From positions 44,697 through 108,696 of the forward strand of contig NZ_WIJP01000010.1 in NCBI RefSeq assembly GCF_009496155.1: a stretch of 64,000 nucleotides of DNA. Reading direction: 5' to 3'. Numbering within the stretch: the first letter of the stretch is position 1; each line of letters starts with the position of its first letter. Shown one piece after another: positions 8,856 through 16,236 of this stretch. A program made the translations under genes and the position numbers. Source of the stretch: Streptococcus mitis (lineage in GTDB: Bacteria; Bacillota; Bacilli; Lactobacillales; Streptococcaceae). The notes below the pieces were generated by a model, which saw only the letters and a program-made list of their open reading frames with translations, was not told where the DNA came from and ran no database searches.

Positions 8856-9629
8856 CTACCATGGATTATTTTGCAAGTAAGCTGACCATCTATCTCCATA
8901 TCGAATCAACTTAACAGTATAATTAGTTACTACCCGATTTTCACCTGGTCCAACCTTAGAAAAACCTGTGCTATACTCCCAACTACTTCTTGCACCTGGA
9001 TTAAACCATTTTTGCTGGGATGAATACAAACCACCTTGTCTAACTTCCACACTTGAAGATTCTATTTCGATATCCCTTTCATGGAAGTCAACTCCTCCAC
9101 TTATTTTAGTAATATTTTTTTGTACACCTCCATCATGACTCACCCAGTGAACAACAGTATACAATTCCACACTATAAGTACTATCAAACTGACTTTGATG
9201 AGTAGTAATGTTTTGAGTATAAGCGTGCACTTTCTGTATACCAAAAATATGTTCTAATATATTCGTTGGTTTAGCAAGCTTATTGTAACCCTCTTCAGTA
9301 AAAGTAGCCTTCTCTAAATCAGCGGTATAAACAGTTTTTCCTTGTACTACTTGATTGTTTATAGAAGTAATACGGCTATCCACAACAATGGGGGCCACCA
9401 TATCTCCATCGCTAGTTTTTATTTTAGCTGCCTCTTTCACCTCATATACAACTCGATTTTCTTCAGACTGAATCACTTCTACCCCATTTTTTTCAGGTAT
9501 AGATAATCTAGTTTGCCCATTAGAAACCGTTATATTTGGACCAATATTCTTCTCATTTGCATAAGTCGCAATAGGAAATCCTGATAGAACCACTGCACAC
9601 ATAAGGCTATTGACTAATTTTTTTCTCAT
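8856..9629 (-). CDS. Secreted protein of unknown function
   Basis: 257 aa with a clear Sec signal peptide (MRKKLVNSLMCAVVLSGFPIATYA, cleavage near residue 24). The mature part is polar, rich in Val, Ser, Thr and Tyr, has no transmembrane segment or sortase motif, and ends GDRWSAYLQNNPW. It is likely released outside the cell. Ribosome-binding site GGAAGGA. I do not recognise the family. It is bicistronic with the downstream membrane protein. High A+T and lack of a housekeeping context suggest accessory DNA. Confidence 0.7.
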   Translation of the reverse strand: MRKKLVNSLMCAVVLSGFPIATYANEKNIGPNITVSNGQTRLSIPEKNGVEVIQSEENRVVYEVKEAAKIKTSDGDMVAPIVVDSRITSINNQVVQGKTVYTADLEKATFTEEGYNKLAKPTNILEHIFGIQKVHAYTQNITTHQSQFDSTYSVELYTVVHWVSHDGGVQKNITKISGGVDFHERDIEIESSSVEVRQGGLYSSQQKWFNPGARSSWEYSTGFSKVGPGENRVVTNYTVKLIRYGDRWSAYLQNNPW

Positions 9630-10297
9630 GAATATATCCTTCCCATTTTCAAGAGGAGTAAAAATAGCTAATATAAGATGAACGTTTCCTTATATTTCAG
9701 AATAGGATATCTATCTGAAAGCAATTCACACTCCTATAGGTAACTGTTCCAAATCTTGGCTACATATATTTCAATAGTTTGCTACAAAAAACTCCTTTCT
9801 AAGTCTATTGAACATGCCCTTATTCACCTACTAATGTATCACAAAAATAAATAAATACAAGACTGTTTTTTCTACTAGTTTTATGATAGAATAGTATTGT
9901 TAGAGTAAATTTCATATATAAATGTCGAATGAAAAATCGATGGGGCAGAAACAGGTATTTCACGAGCTTAAAAATCTAATGAAGTGCCCAATCAACTACT
10001 GATTCATTGATTTAATACGAACTATAATGGATTGAACCTAGAATAGTACACTAAGGATTCTAAAACATTTCTAGAAATTAATTTGACTTTCCTAATCTCT
10101 TTGTTCATATCTTATTTCAATCTACTATATATACCAAGATGCTGGGACAAAAGTCTTTAAAATCAGAGAAACGCATATTATCAGGTGTTGAAAAACCTTG
10201 ATAATATGCGTTTTATCATAGAAAGATCTACTTCATTTTTTACTAAAATTAAGTTTTTGTCCCAGCCTCTTTTGGCATTTTCATAGCTTAACTAACA
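9630..10297. other. Gene-free interval with one inverted-repeat element
   Basis: No convincing coding sequence. The left part (to ~10130) is A+T-rich and without clear structure. The right part holds the TGGGACAAAA-bordered element described separately. It separates the secreted-protein pair from rsmA. Confidence 0.6.
10138..10272. repeat. Short inverted-repeat element with GCTGGGACAAAA ends (RUP/MITE-like)
   Basis: Left end GCTGGGACAAAAG and right end TTTTTGTCCCAGC are inverted copies. Inside is a strong hairpin: AAACGCATATTATCA (10169-10183) pairs perfectly with TGATAATATGCGTTT (10199-10213). Similar elements are scattered in mitis-group genomes; whether this is a true RUP cannot be decided by eye. 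It may also terminate rsmA transcription. Confidence 0.55.
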
Positions 10298-11170
10298 CTA
10301 TTTAAAGATGTTTTGCAAGGCATCTGCTAGGCTGGCGAATTCTGCCAAGCTGAGAGCTTCCCCACGCACACTTGGTGACAAGCCTGCTTGGTCTAGAGCT
10401 TTGGTCAGTTTGTCCTTGACTTCCTCGGTCTTGCCAAAGTAACCTGTCAAATTGTTCCACAAGGTCTTTCGGCGATGGGTAAAACTAGCCTTGGAAACCT
10501 TAAAGAAGAAGTTCTCGTCTTTTACTGCTACGGCTGGCTCTGGACGACGCACCATTTTCAAAATGGCCGAGTCCACATTTGGCGCTGGCACAAAGACAGT
10601 CCGAGGCACGATAAAGGCAACCTTGGCAGTCATGTAGTACTGAACCGCAATCGACAAGCTACCATAGGATTTGGTGTTTGGCTGGGCTGAAATGCGGTCC
10701 GCCACCTCTTTTTGCATCATGACGACAAATTCACTAAAAGGAATGCCACTCTCGATCAAGTGCATGAGAATAGGCGTCGTGATGTAATAAGGCAAGTTAG
10801 CCACTACCTTGATTGGCAGGTCAGGATTCTTAAAACTCTGGATATGTTGCGCCAAGTCAACCTTAAGAATGTCCTCGTTGACTACAGTCACATTATCAAA
10901 ATCACGTAGGGTATCTGCCAAAATCGGTACCAAACGGTGGTCGATCTCAAAGGCCATAACTTCTGCTACACGCTCAGCCAAAAATTCTGTCAAGGCACCA
11001 ATCCCTGGCCCGATTTCGATGACATTAACCTGGTCATCAATCTCAGCCGTATCCACGATTTTTTGTAGGATATTGGTATCCGTCAAGAAATTTTGCCCGA
11101 AGGACTTTTTAAAGGTAAAACCGTGACGCTCCAGCACTGCCTTGGTCACGCTATAATCTGCAATTCTCAT
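10298..11170 (-). CDS. rsmA: 16S rRNA (A1518/A1519) dimethyltransferase RsmA (KsgA)
   Basis: 290-aa SAM-dependent methyltransferase that dimethylates two adjacent adenines near the 3' end of 16S rRNA. Motifs: [24 protein letters not shown] (SAM motif I), [14 protein letters not shown] (NLPY catalytic motif IV) and the C-terminal [12 protein letters not shown]. Full family length. Loss of function gives kasugamycin resistance in other bacteria. Flanked by two TGGGACAAAA repeat elements. Confidence 0.96.
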   Translation of the reverse strand: MRIADYSVTKAVLERHGFTFKKSFGQNFLTDTNILQKIVDTAEIDDQVNVIEIGPGIGALTEFLAERVAEVMAFEIDHRLVPILADTLRDFDNVTVVNEDILKVDLAQHIQSFKNPDLPIKVVANLPYYITTPILMHLIESGIPFSEFVVMMQKEVADRISAQPNTKSYGSLSIAVQYYMTAKVAFIVPRTVFVPAPNVDSAILKMVRRPEPAVAVKDENFFFKVSKASFTHRRKTLWNNLTGYFGKTEEVKDKLTKALDQAGLSPSVRGEALSLAEFASLADALQNIFK

Positions 11171-11246
11171 CTATTCTCTTTTCTATTATCTGCTACTTCT
11201 ATTGTAACACATTCCCCTTGTATTTTGGGGGTGAAAATCATACTAA

Positions 11247-11408
11247 AAGAGTCTGGGACAAAAAGATTTTGATTTCAGGAATTCTTTATTATAAATTTTA
11301 AAAACCGATAGATTAGACAAAAAAGCGAACAAGATAGAATTCTGAGTGTCGGATAACTCGTTTTGTTCGCTTTTTATATTTAAGGTTAGACTTTTGTCCC
11401 AGACTCTT
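11247..11408. repeat. Second TGGGACAAAA inverted-repeat element
   Basis: Ends AAGAGTCTGGGACAAAAAG and CTTTTGTCCCAGACTCTT are inverted copies of each other, about 18 bp. The interior contains a terminator-like hairpin (11320-11332 with 11363-11375). It is the counterpart of the element at 10138-10272, so rsmA lies between two such repeats. Confidence 0.55.
11320..11375 (-). terminator. Terminator of the lactococcin-972-type operon (inside the repeat)
   Basis: AAAAAGCGAACAA and TTGTTCGCTTTTT pair over 13 bp. It lies downstream of the last gene of the bacteriocin operon; on the minus strand the right-hand arm ends in T-run. The loop is long (30 nt), so efficiency is uncertain. Confidence 0.5.
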
Positions 11409-11428
11409 GGAAATCTTTAAAGGTGAAC

Positions 11429-11737
11429 TTATCGGTTCTCTCGAAACATACGTTCGAAAAAATCAGCTTCTTGATAACTTCGATTTTCAGGTAGGGTCAA
11501 ATCTACATCCTCCTCCACATCGTCCACTGTCAGTTCAACCGTTTGAGGTAAATTTTTCAAACGATAATGCTTTTGCCTTTGACCTTCAATACTAGCAAAA
11601 TCAAGCAAATATCCATTCACTCGGATTTGAACCAAAAGGAGATGGTTGGTCATATTTTCCATGATGAGGATATCTTCTAAACCACCTCTGGCACTAGGAT
11701 AATCAGATACCCTGCGAATACGGATTTTTTCACACAT
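11429..11737 (-). CDS. Hypothetical protein, last gene of bacteriocin operon
   Basis: 102 aa (MCEKIRIRRVSDYPSARGG...), soluble, acidic in its second half (VDDVEEDVDLTLPE), no signal peptide or membrane segment. ATG at 11737 has GAGGGGG about 8 bases upstream; a TTG two codons earlier is less likely. It overlaps the ABC ATPase gene by 8 bases, so the two are translationally coupled. No family recognised. Its place suggests a role in immunity, export or modification of the bacteriocin. Confidence 0.65.
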   Translation of the reverse strand: MCEKIRIRRVSDYPSARGGLEDILIMENMTNHLLLVQIRVNGYLLDFASIEGQRQKHYRLKNLPQTVELTVDDVEEDVDLTLPENRSYQEADFFERMFRENR

Positions 11738-12371
11738 GAGCAAGCCCCCTCATATCAATGATTTCATCGGCCTTATTCCAGACTAGGGGATTATGGGTCG
11801 CAATGATGATCATTCGATTTTCATCTTTCAAGCCCACCAAGAGATTCATAACTTCCTCTGAATTTTCAGGATCAAGAGCTGCTGTTGGTTCATCCGCCAA
11901 AATCAAGGGGGGATTTTTCAAAATAGTCTTCGCAAGGGCAACTCGTTGGGCCTCTCCCCCAGATAAAGTATAAATTTTTTGTTCTAAATCCAAATACCCT
12001 AGATTAACTTGTTCTAAAGCCTCCACTTGCCTTTCCAAACGTTCTACTTTTGAGGTTTTCTGACCAACAAAGCCCAAATCCAAATTCTCTTTGATTGATT
12101 GGTTTTCTAAAAGGCCAAAATTTTGAAAGAGATAGCCCATCTGGTCTCGAAAATACTCACGAGTGGGAATGGTTTTTAAATCTTTCCCCTGATAGAGAAC
12201 CCTTCCACCATCTATCTTTTCTAGTTTGCCTAAGATATTAAGCAAAGTCGTCTTTCCGCTTCCACTCTTTCCGATTAAGGCATAAACCTTGCCCTTCTCC
12301 AGCTTGAGATTTAAACCAGAGAAAATCGCACGGTCATTAAATTTCTTTTCCAATCCTTGAATATCAATCAT
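11730..12371 (-). CDS. ABC transporter ATP-binding protein (lactococcin-972 group)
   Basis: 213-aa ATPase with Walker A GKSGSGKTTL (~residue 35), Q-loop, signature LSGGEAQRVALAK and Walker B LILADEPTAAL. The closest type I know is the ATPase found next to lactococcin-972-like bacteriocins, thought to work with the adjacent large membrane protein in export or self-protection. It starts 1 base after that gene stops, after GAAAGGA. Confidence 0.85.
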   Translation of the reverse strand: MIDIQGLEKKFNDRAIFSGLNLKLEKGKVYALIGKSGSGKTTLLNILGKLEKIDGGRVLYQGKDLKTIPTREYFRDQMGYLFQNFGLLENQSIKENLDLGFVGQKTSKVERLERQVEALEQVNLGYLDLEQKIYTLSGGEAQRVALAKTILKNPPLILADEPTAALDPENSEEVMNLLVGLKDENRMIIIATHNPLVWNKADEIIDMRGLAHV

Positions 12372-12372
12372 C

Positions 12373-14403
12373 TTATTTTCCTTTCAATACTGCCATGCTA
12401 CCAGCTTCTTCCTTTTTATCCTGCCTTACTAAAATCAAGAGGGCGTTAAGAGTAAACAAAGCTACAACTAGAGCGCTGATCAAACCATCTCCTGTCAAAA
12501 CACTAGATAGGATTAGCCCAAGCAAGAGAACTCCTCCTTGCGCCAGTAAGTACTTGCCATGAAGTTCATAGATTGTCATACCAGAAAGACGTTTAATCAT
12601 AATCTCCCTTCTGAACTGCTCAAAATAGAGAAGATTCATGGAATCAAATAACAAGATAGCCGTAGACAGGGTCAGAATCGTCCCAATAAGGAGAGAGTAG
12701 AACTCCATCCGTTTGTCATTTAGTACCTTGGCAAAAAATAGCTGGCTTTTTACCAAGTAAGAGACCTTGTGATACAGACCTTGCTCTTTTAGAGCTGTGA
12801 TGCTGTCGCTATATCGATCTAGTTTTAAGGCACTATTAGCCGTAGTTCCCCATAACATTCCTGCAACAGGTCTTGTTCCAGTCGCTTGTGGCGTTAAAAC
12901 CACAATAATCGGATCTTTTAGATATTGACGTGTCGTCTTGTACCCATCGTTATAGAGGAAGCGTTCCTGTCCTGTTTCTGTAAAAGCTAGCGTTACCTGT
13001 GGGAGGTAGTGTTTCTGACTCGTCACTTCTACACTTTCAGATGAAAAATTTTGCAGGTAATCTGTAAATAATCCTTGATAGTAGGAAGACTGCTCTCTCA
13101 AGCTCTCAGGTAAGATCAGCCCAAACTCTCCCTCAGACAAGTTTTGCATCTTGTCCATAAACTCTGAAGAAACGGTAATCTTTTCTTCTATCAGATAGCG
13201 CGGTGAGACATAGATGACATTCCCTGACGGTGTGTAGTCATTGAGACGATTGCCATCTAGATCCACTTCTGCGCCATTTGAGAATTTGTCAACATTGCTC
13301 ATGATATAAAAAGAGTCTGTATTGGCTAACCGTTCTTCAGTAAATGTCTGCCACTCACGATTATCCTTACGCATTCCTTCTTCATCGGCAAATGCACTAG
13401 ACCAACCAAAGGATAGACGGTAACGACCTGAGGACTGACTCCATTTATCGCTAGCTCTCTCCATTTCTTGCATTTCACGGTAGTGGGGTAGGAGAGCAGT
13501 CGCACTCGAGCCGACCACCAGCACTGCCAAGAGTTGCCCCACCATCATCAATGTCATCATACGTTTGAGAGGGAGTTTCCCTTTCAATAGATCCACCAGA
13601 CTATTTTCCTGTAAACCAAGTAGATACACGACACTTAATAAGGTAGAAATCCCTACCAAGGCCAATCCATAAAGCAAAAGACCAATGATGACCAGTTGCA
13701 CCGTTGCCATAAACAAGGCACCTTGATACCAGAGAATCCCCAATCCCAAAAAACTGGATACCAGCACCGAGAAGATAAGCTGTCTCATATCTTCTAAGAC
13801 CGGTCTGAGAGCAACCCCAAACAAGCTCTCACCAGCTATTAAACGAATCCCTGCTTGACGGAGGGATTTTATCCGATAAATCAGAGTCAAACTCATAAAG
13901 GTCAGCAGAAAAATAGCTAAACTCAGTAGCACCATAGGGGTGACAGCCAATAGTAAGACTATCGAAAATGGATCTTCTCCATTCGAAACAAAGCCTTGAT
14001 AGCCAAGTTCTTTCAAGGTGGTCTGTAAGCTCACTCCATCCAAACTTCCTGACACAATCAAGTAAGACCCTAATAAATCACTCGTTTCTGCACTCTCCTT
14101 GGAGGAAATGGTCAGACCTGCTGGAAGCTCTCCCTGACCATAAGTGGCATAGGTAAAGCGTGTTTCTCCAGCTTCATTTGGCTCAACGATCCGACGGGCG
14201 ATGAGACTATTATGCTCTACCGCCAAGTGACTCAAAGCCTCTGTCACCTCTTCGCGACCAGCTACTGGTTGATTTATCACCATTCCTGTCACATCAACAG
14301 AGGGATAGTTACCAAATAAAATCTCTTCTCGATGGTCAACGGAAGTTAGCACCATATAAAGCGATACCAATACCATTGAAATCAAAATAAATAAACGTTT
14401 CAT
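12373..14403 (-). CDS. Bacteriocin-associated integral membrane protein (putative immunity/ABC permease)
   Basis: 676 aa. Topology: one N-terminal hydrophobic segment, an external region of ~130 aa, a cluster of four or five membrane segments (~145-305), a large external domain (~310-570) and three C-terminal segments (~575-665). This is the layout of the seven-TM bacteriocin-associated proteins encoded beside lactococcin-972-like peptides, and it resembles MacB/FtsX permeases split around an outer domain. The ATG at 14403 is 5 bases from GGAGG; the ATG directly before it is the alternative. It pairs with the next ATPase. Confidence 0.82.
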   Translation of the reverse strand: MKRLFILISMVLVSLYMVLTSVDHREEILFGNYPSVDVTGMVINQPVAGREEVTEALSHLAVEHNSLIARRIVEPNEAGETRFTYATYGQGELPAGLTISSKESAETSDLLGSYLIVSGSLDGVSLQTTLKELGYQGFVSNGEDPFSIVLLLAVTPMVLLSLAIFLLTFMSLTLIYRIKSLRQAGIRLIAGESLFGVALRPVLEDMRQLIFSVLVSSFLGLGILWYQGALFMATVQLVIIGLLLYGLALVGISTLLSVVYLLGLQENSLVDLLKGKLPLKRMMTLMMVGQLLAVLVVGSSATALLPHYREMQEMERASDKWSQSSGRYRLSFGWSSAFADEEGMRKDNREWQTFTEERLANTDSFYIMSNVDKFSNGAEVDLDGNRLNDYTPSGNVIYVSPRYLIEEKITVSSEFMDKMQNLSEGEFGLILPESLREQSSYYQGLFTDYLQNFSSESVEVTSQKHYLPQVTLAFTETGQERFLYNDGYKTTRQYLKDPIIVVLTPQATGTRPVAGMLWGTTANSALKLDRYSDSITALKEQGLYHKVSYLVKSQLFFAKVLNDKRMEFYSLLIGTILTLSTAILLFDSMNLLYFEQFRREIMIKRLSGMTIYELHGKYLLAQGGVLLLGLILSSVLTGDGLISALVVALFTLNALLILVRQDKKEEAGSMAVLKGK

Positions 14404-14420
14404 CATTTCCTCCAAAAAGT

Positions 14421-14453
14421 TACTTGGTCACTTAGTGAGAAGGTGACCAAGTA
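14421..14453 (-). terminator. Intercistronic hairpin after the bacteriocin structural gene
   Basis: Perfect 11-bp stem TACTTGGTCAC / GTGACCAAGTA, followed on the minus strand by CTTTTT. It lies between the peptide gene and the membrane protein gene, and probably acts as a leaky terminator or 3' stabiliser that makes the peptide transcript more abundant than the rest. Confidence 0.65.
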
Positions 14454-14479
14454 AAGCTAAACAATAGGGCTATACCATT

Positions 14480-14776
14480 CTAAACATTATAGTAGAATGC
14501 AACTTTCTCTCCCCAAGAAGTACGAATCCATGCACGAGAAGTCCCTTCAGCATCAGCATATCCCTTATCAGATGAACCAGTTTTTCTACTAACAACTGTT
14601 GAGCTATGATATTCTGAAGAGTGATAGTAGTTTGAGTAAGCACCTCCGTCACCTGAACCATACGTCCAGACACCACCATCTGGATACTTAACCGCGGCCG
14701 ATACTACTGCTACACTTCCACCTAATGTTGCTGCAATGCTCGCTACAAGGGCTAATTTTTTAACTGTTTGTTTCAT
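14480..14776 (-). CDS. Lactococcin-972-family bacteriocin precursor
   Basis: 98 aa. Sec signal peptide MKQTVKKLALVASIAATLGG... with cleavage after VVSA (~residue 27) leaves a mature peptide of about 71 aa. The mature part has the family pattern: YPDGGVWTYG near its start, a His/Ser/Tyr-rich centre (NYYHSSEYHSS) and WIRTSWGEKVAFYYN at the end. Lactococcin 972 binds lipid II and blocks septum formation. Ribosome-binding site GAGGAG. It has its own promoter with a ComR-type palindrome. Confidence 0.88.
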   Translation of the reverse strand: MKQTVKKLALVASIAATLGGSVAVVSAAVKYPDGGVWTYGSGDGGAYSNYYHSSEYHSSTVVSRKTGSSDKGYADAEGTSRAWIRTSWGEKVAFYYNV

Positions 14777-14932
14777 ATTGATACTCCTCTATTTTTGATT
14801 ACAAGATTGTTGAGTTATTTGCTCCTCTTTCCATTATCAACGTTGATACTATTATATTACTAAATGATATTCTAAAATTATTTGTTTTTCTCTAATTATC
14901 AAAATAGCACCCTGAAATGAACTTTTATAGTC

Positions 14933-14977
14933 ATTATACTCCATCTTTATCACACTATCAAGGACATCAATGTCCTT
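14933..14977 (-). promoter_or_regulatory. ComR-box-like promoter of the lactococcin-972-type operon
   Basis: Palindrome AAGGACATCAATGTCCTT at 14960-14977, then exactly 21 bases, then TATAAT (14938-14933, minus strand). No -35 hexamer is evident, as expected for an activator-dependent promoter. The identical palindrome and spacing occur at 16192-16236. The GGACAT-N2-ATGTCC form agrees with my memory of ComR boxes in mutans and salivarius streptococci. Confidence 0.75.
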
Positions 14978-15102
14978 AAAATCTAACTATTTCATATTAT
15001 TTTTAGCTTATATCTAAAAAACAGTTCTAAAGACAAACTTTAGAACTGTTTTGATACGAGGGCATTTTTGTCATTGCTTCACTATGTTTATAAATATTCT
15101 TA
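14960..15102. repeat. Direct repeat copy 1 (operator, terminator, regulator 3' end)
   Basis: About 143 bp closely matching 16219-16366: the 18-bp palindrome, the TTTAGCTTATATCTAAAAAA stretch, the CTTTAGAACTGTTTT terminator arm, CATTTTTGTCATTGCTTCAC, and a stretch equivalent to the last codons and stop of the ComR-like gene. The regulator itself is absent on this side, so this copy is a duplicated tail. Confidence 0.8.
15018..15052 (-). terminator. Terminator of the 159-aa/55-aa operon
   Basis: Perfect 15-bp stem AAAACAGTTCTAAAG / CTTTAGAACTGTTTT with a 5-base loop, followed on the minus strand by T-run. Confidence 0.8.
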
Positions 15103-15361
15103 CCCTATTGTAAAACGAAGGACACATAAAAAGATGCCTATTTGATATACTCTGATTGCAAAATACCACAAAGTAAATTTAACATAATCTCCAATCATTC
15201 GTATAAACAATTGTGTGAAACTAATCCGAGAAAAATCAATCACTAGTTGTCAGAGACTTTTTTAAGGATTATTATTTATTACTCGCAGATGGTAAACACG
15301 GATTATTCCTACTACTATGAGAATAACTAAGTAAGACTGATTACAGAATTATTTCTTTAAA

Positions 15362-15529
15362 TTATTCGTTTCCTTCTTTATAAAACGGATATGTAACTAT
15401 TATACCCAAAGTACTAATTATAATTTTAAAGATTGCACCTAAAATATTTAAAGTTGATAAATCAAGTATTCCGTGTATTAGGTATAGTAGACAGAAAAAG
15501 AATGGAAGGTATTTTTTTAATTTTTTCAT
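15362..15529 (-). CDS. Small membrane protein, putative immunity partner
   Basis: 55 aa, starting MKKLKKYLPFFFCLLYLIHG and ending PFYKEGNE. Two hydrophobic segments (residues ~8-22 and ~28-48) with basic N-terminus. The ATG lies 3 bases after the stop of the 159-aa secreted protein gene, without a strong ribosome-binding site of its own, so translation is probably coupled. A perfect terminator follows ~300 bases later. Small basic two-helix membrane proteins directly after a bacteriocin-like gene are often immunity factors; here that is inference. Confidence 0.6.
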   Translation of the reverse strand: MKKLKKYLPFFFCLLYLIHGILDLSTLNILGAIFKIIISTLGIIVTYPFYKEGNE

Positions 15530-15532
15530 AAA

Positions 15533-16012
15533 CTATAGTGCTATCAAGGTCAAAGCTTTAGCTACTGTCCAAGCCATCCAATCTGGCATACCTGCACGCT
15601 TACAAGCCTGGTAGATTCCATCTTCAATCCAACCAGTAAAGTGTTCTAGTGTACTCAATATGGCATTCAATCCTATATATTGATTTATCCATCTTTTAAC
15701 ATTCGAAGGGAGTTTACTATAACCTTTTCGAATAGCTGTAACTGAAAAAGACCACTTTCCTCTGTCCATTTTAGCAGCTTGGATATCCTCTTGCGAAACA
15801 GTATCTTTATCAAATTCTAATATACGTCCGTTATCTACGTAGATATGTTTTCCTTCACCATTAGTTGCCGTAGAACGTTTTGAAACTTGAGTTGCTTTAT
15901 CCGAAACTGAGTATGTAGAAGCAAAAGCAGTTGCAGATGGGAGAGCAACAGTACTCAATGTTAAAAAGCAACTTAAAACAATTGCTGTTTTTGTTAAAAT
16001 CTTATTTTTCAT
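15533..16012 (-). CDS. Secreted protein with bacteriocin-like C-terminal region, unknown family
   Basis: 159 aa. Sec signal peptide MKNKILTKTAIVLSCFLTLS... ending near SATAFAS (~residue 32). A polar, charged middle part (residues ~33-90) is followed by a hydrophobic, Trp-containing C-terminal region of ~65 aa (KRWINQYIG, HFTGWIEDGIYQACKRAG, PDWMAWTVAKALTLIAL) that looks able to form amphipathic helices, as in leaderless or circular bacteriocins. Good ribosome-binding site GAGGAG. It follows the 15-aa peptide gene and precedes a small membrane protein. No family recognised. Confidence 0.75.
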   Translation of the reverse strand: MKNKILTKTAIVLSCFLTLSTVALPSATAFASTYSVSDKATQVSKRSTATNGEGKHIYVDNGRILEFDKDTVSQEDIQAAKMDRGKWSFSVTAIRKGYSKLPSNVKRWINQYIGLNAILSTLEHFTGWIEDGIYQACKRAGMPDWMAWTVAKALTLIAL

Positions 16013-16115
16013 TTTATTTTCTCCTCGAAATATACATTTTTATCATAACTATCCTAATAAACTGACACTTTGCCCTAAAGAGTCTATTTTGAAACTAAGT
16101 AGACATAACTAAATT

Positions 16116-16163
16116 TTATTTAAACCACCAAGTAACTAAATAAAATAAACTAAAAAAGTTCAT
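16116..16163 (-). CDS. 15-aa double-tryptophan peptide, putative ComS-like pheromone precursor
   Basis: Encodes MNFFSLFYLVTWWFK. The ATG is 8 bases downstream of AAAGGGG, and TATAAT lies at 16197-16192, giving a leader of only ~22 nt: the context of a genuinely translated small gene. It sits just downstream of a ComR-like regulator gene with a ComR-type palindrome between them, exactly the comR-comS layout. A WW pair near the C-terminus is the hallmark of XIP-type pheromones (S. mutans ComS ends in LDWWSL). No signal peptidase site; ComS peptides leave by another route. Function is inferred. Confidence 0.7.
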   Translation of the reverse strand: MNFFSLFYLVTWWFK

Positions 16164-16191
16164 ATTGTAATCCCCTTTCACGTTTTAATTA

Positions 16192-16236
16192 ATTATAAAT
16201 TATTCTTAAATAAACTCAAAGGACATCAATGTCCTT
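16192..16236 (-). promoter_or_regulatory. ComR-box-like promoter of the WW-peptide operon
   Basis: Palindrome AAGGACATCAATGTCCTT at 16219-16236, 21 bases, then TATAAT (16197-16192, minus strand). Same box and same spacing as the promoter of the lactococcin-972-type operon. Expected transcription start near 16185. Confidence 0.78.

Larger units (their letters stand above)
14777..15361. other. Regulatory interval between two bacteriocin-like operons
   Basis: Holds the leader and promoter of the lactococcin-972-type gene, the palindrome at 14960-14977, a perfect terminator at 15018-15052 for the upstream operon, and a remnant of the regulator's 3' end (to ~15102). Bases ~15103-15361 show no gene or clear structure. 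Confidence 0.75.

Noticed and set aside
9900-10100. Possible insertion sequence remnant in the A+T-rich interval
   Set aside because: No transposase-like reading frame, terminal repeats or target duplication could be seen.
14860-14959. Short ORFs on the minus strand behind the first ComR-type box (possible second pheromone)
   Set aside because: Their ATG codons lie within or upstream of the -10 element (TATAATG), so they would not be on the mRNA, and there is no RBS or WW motif.
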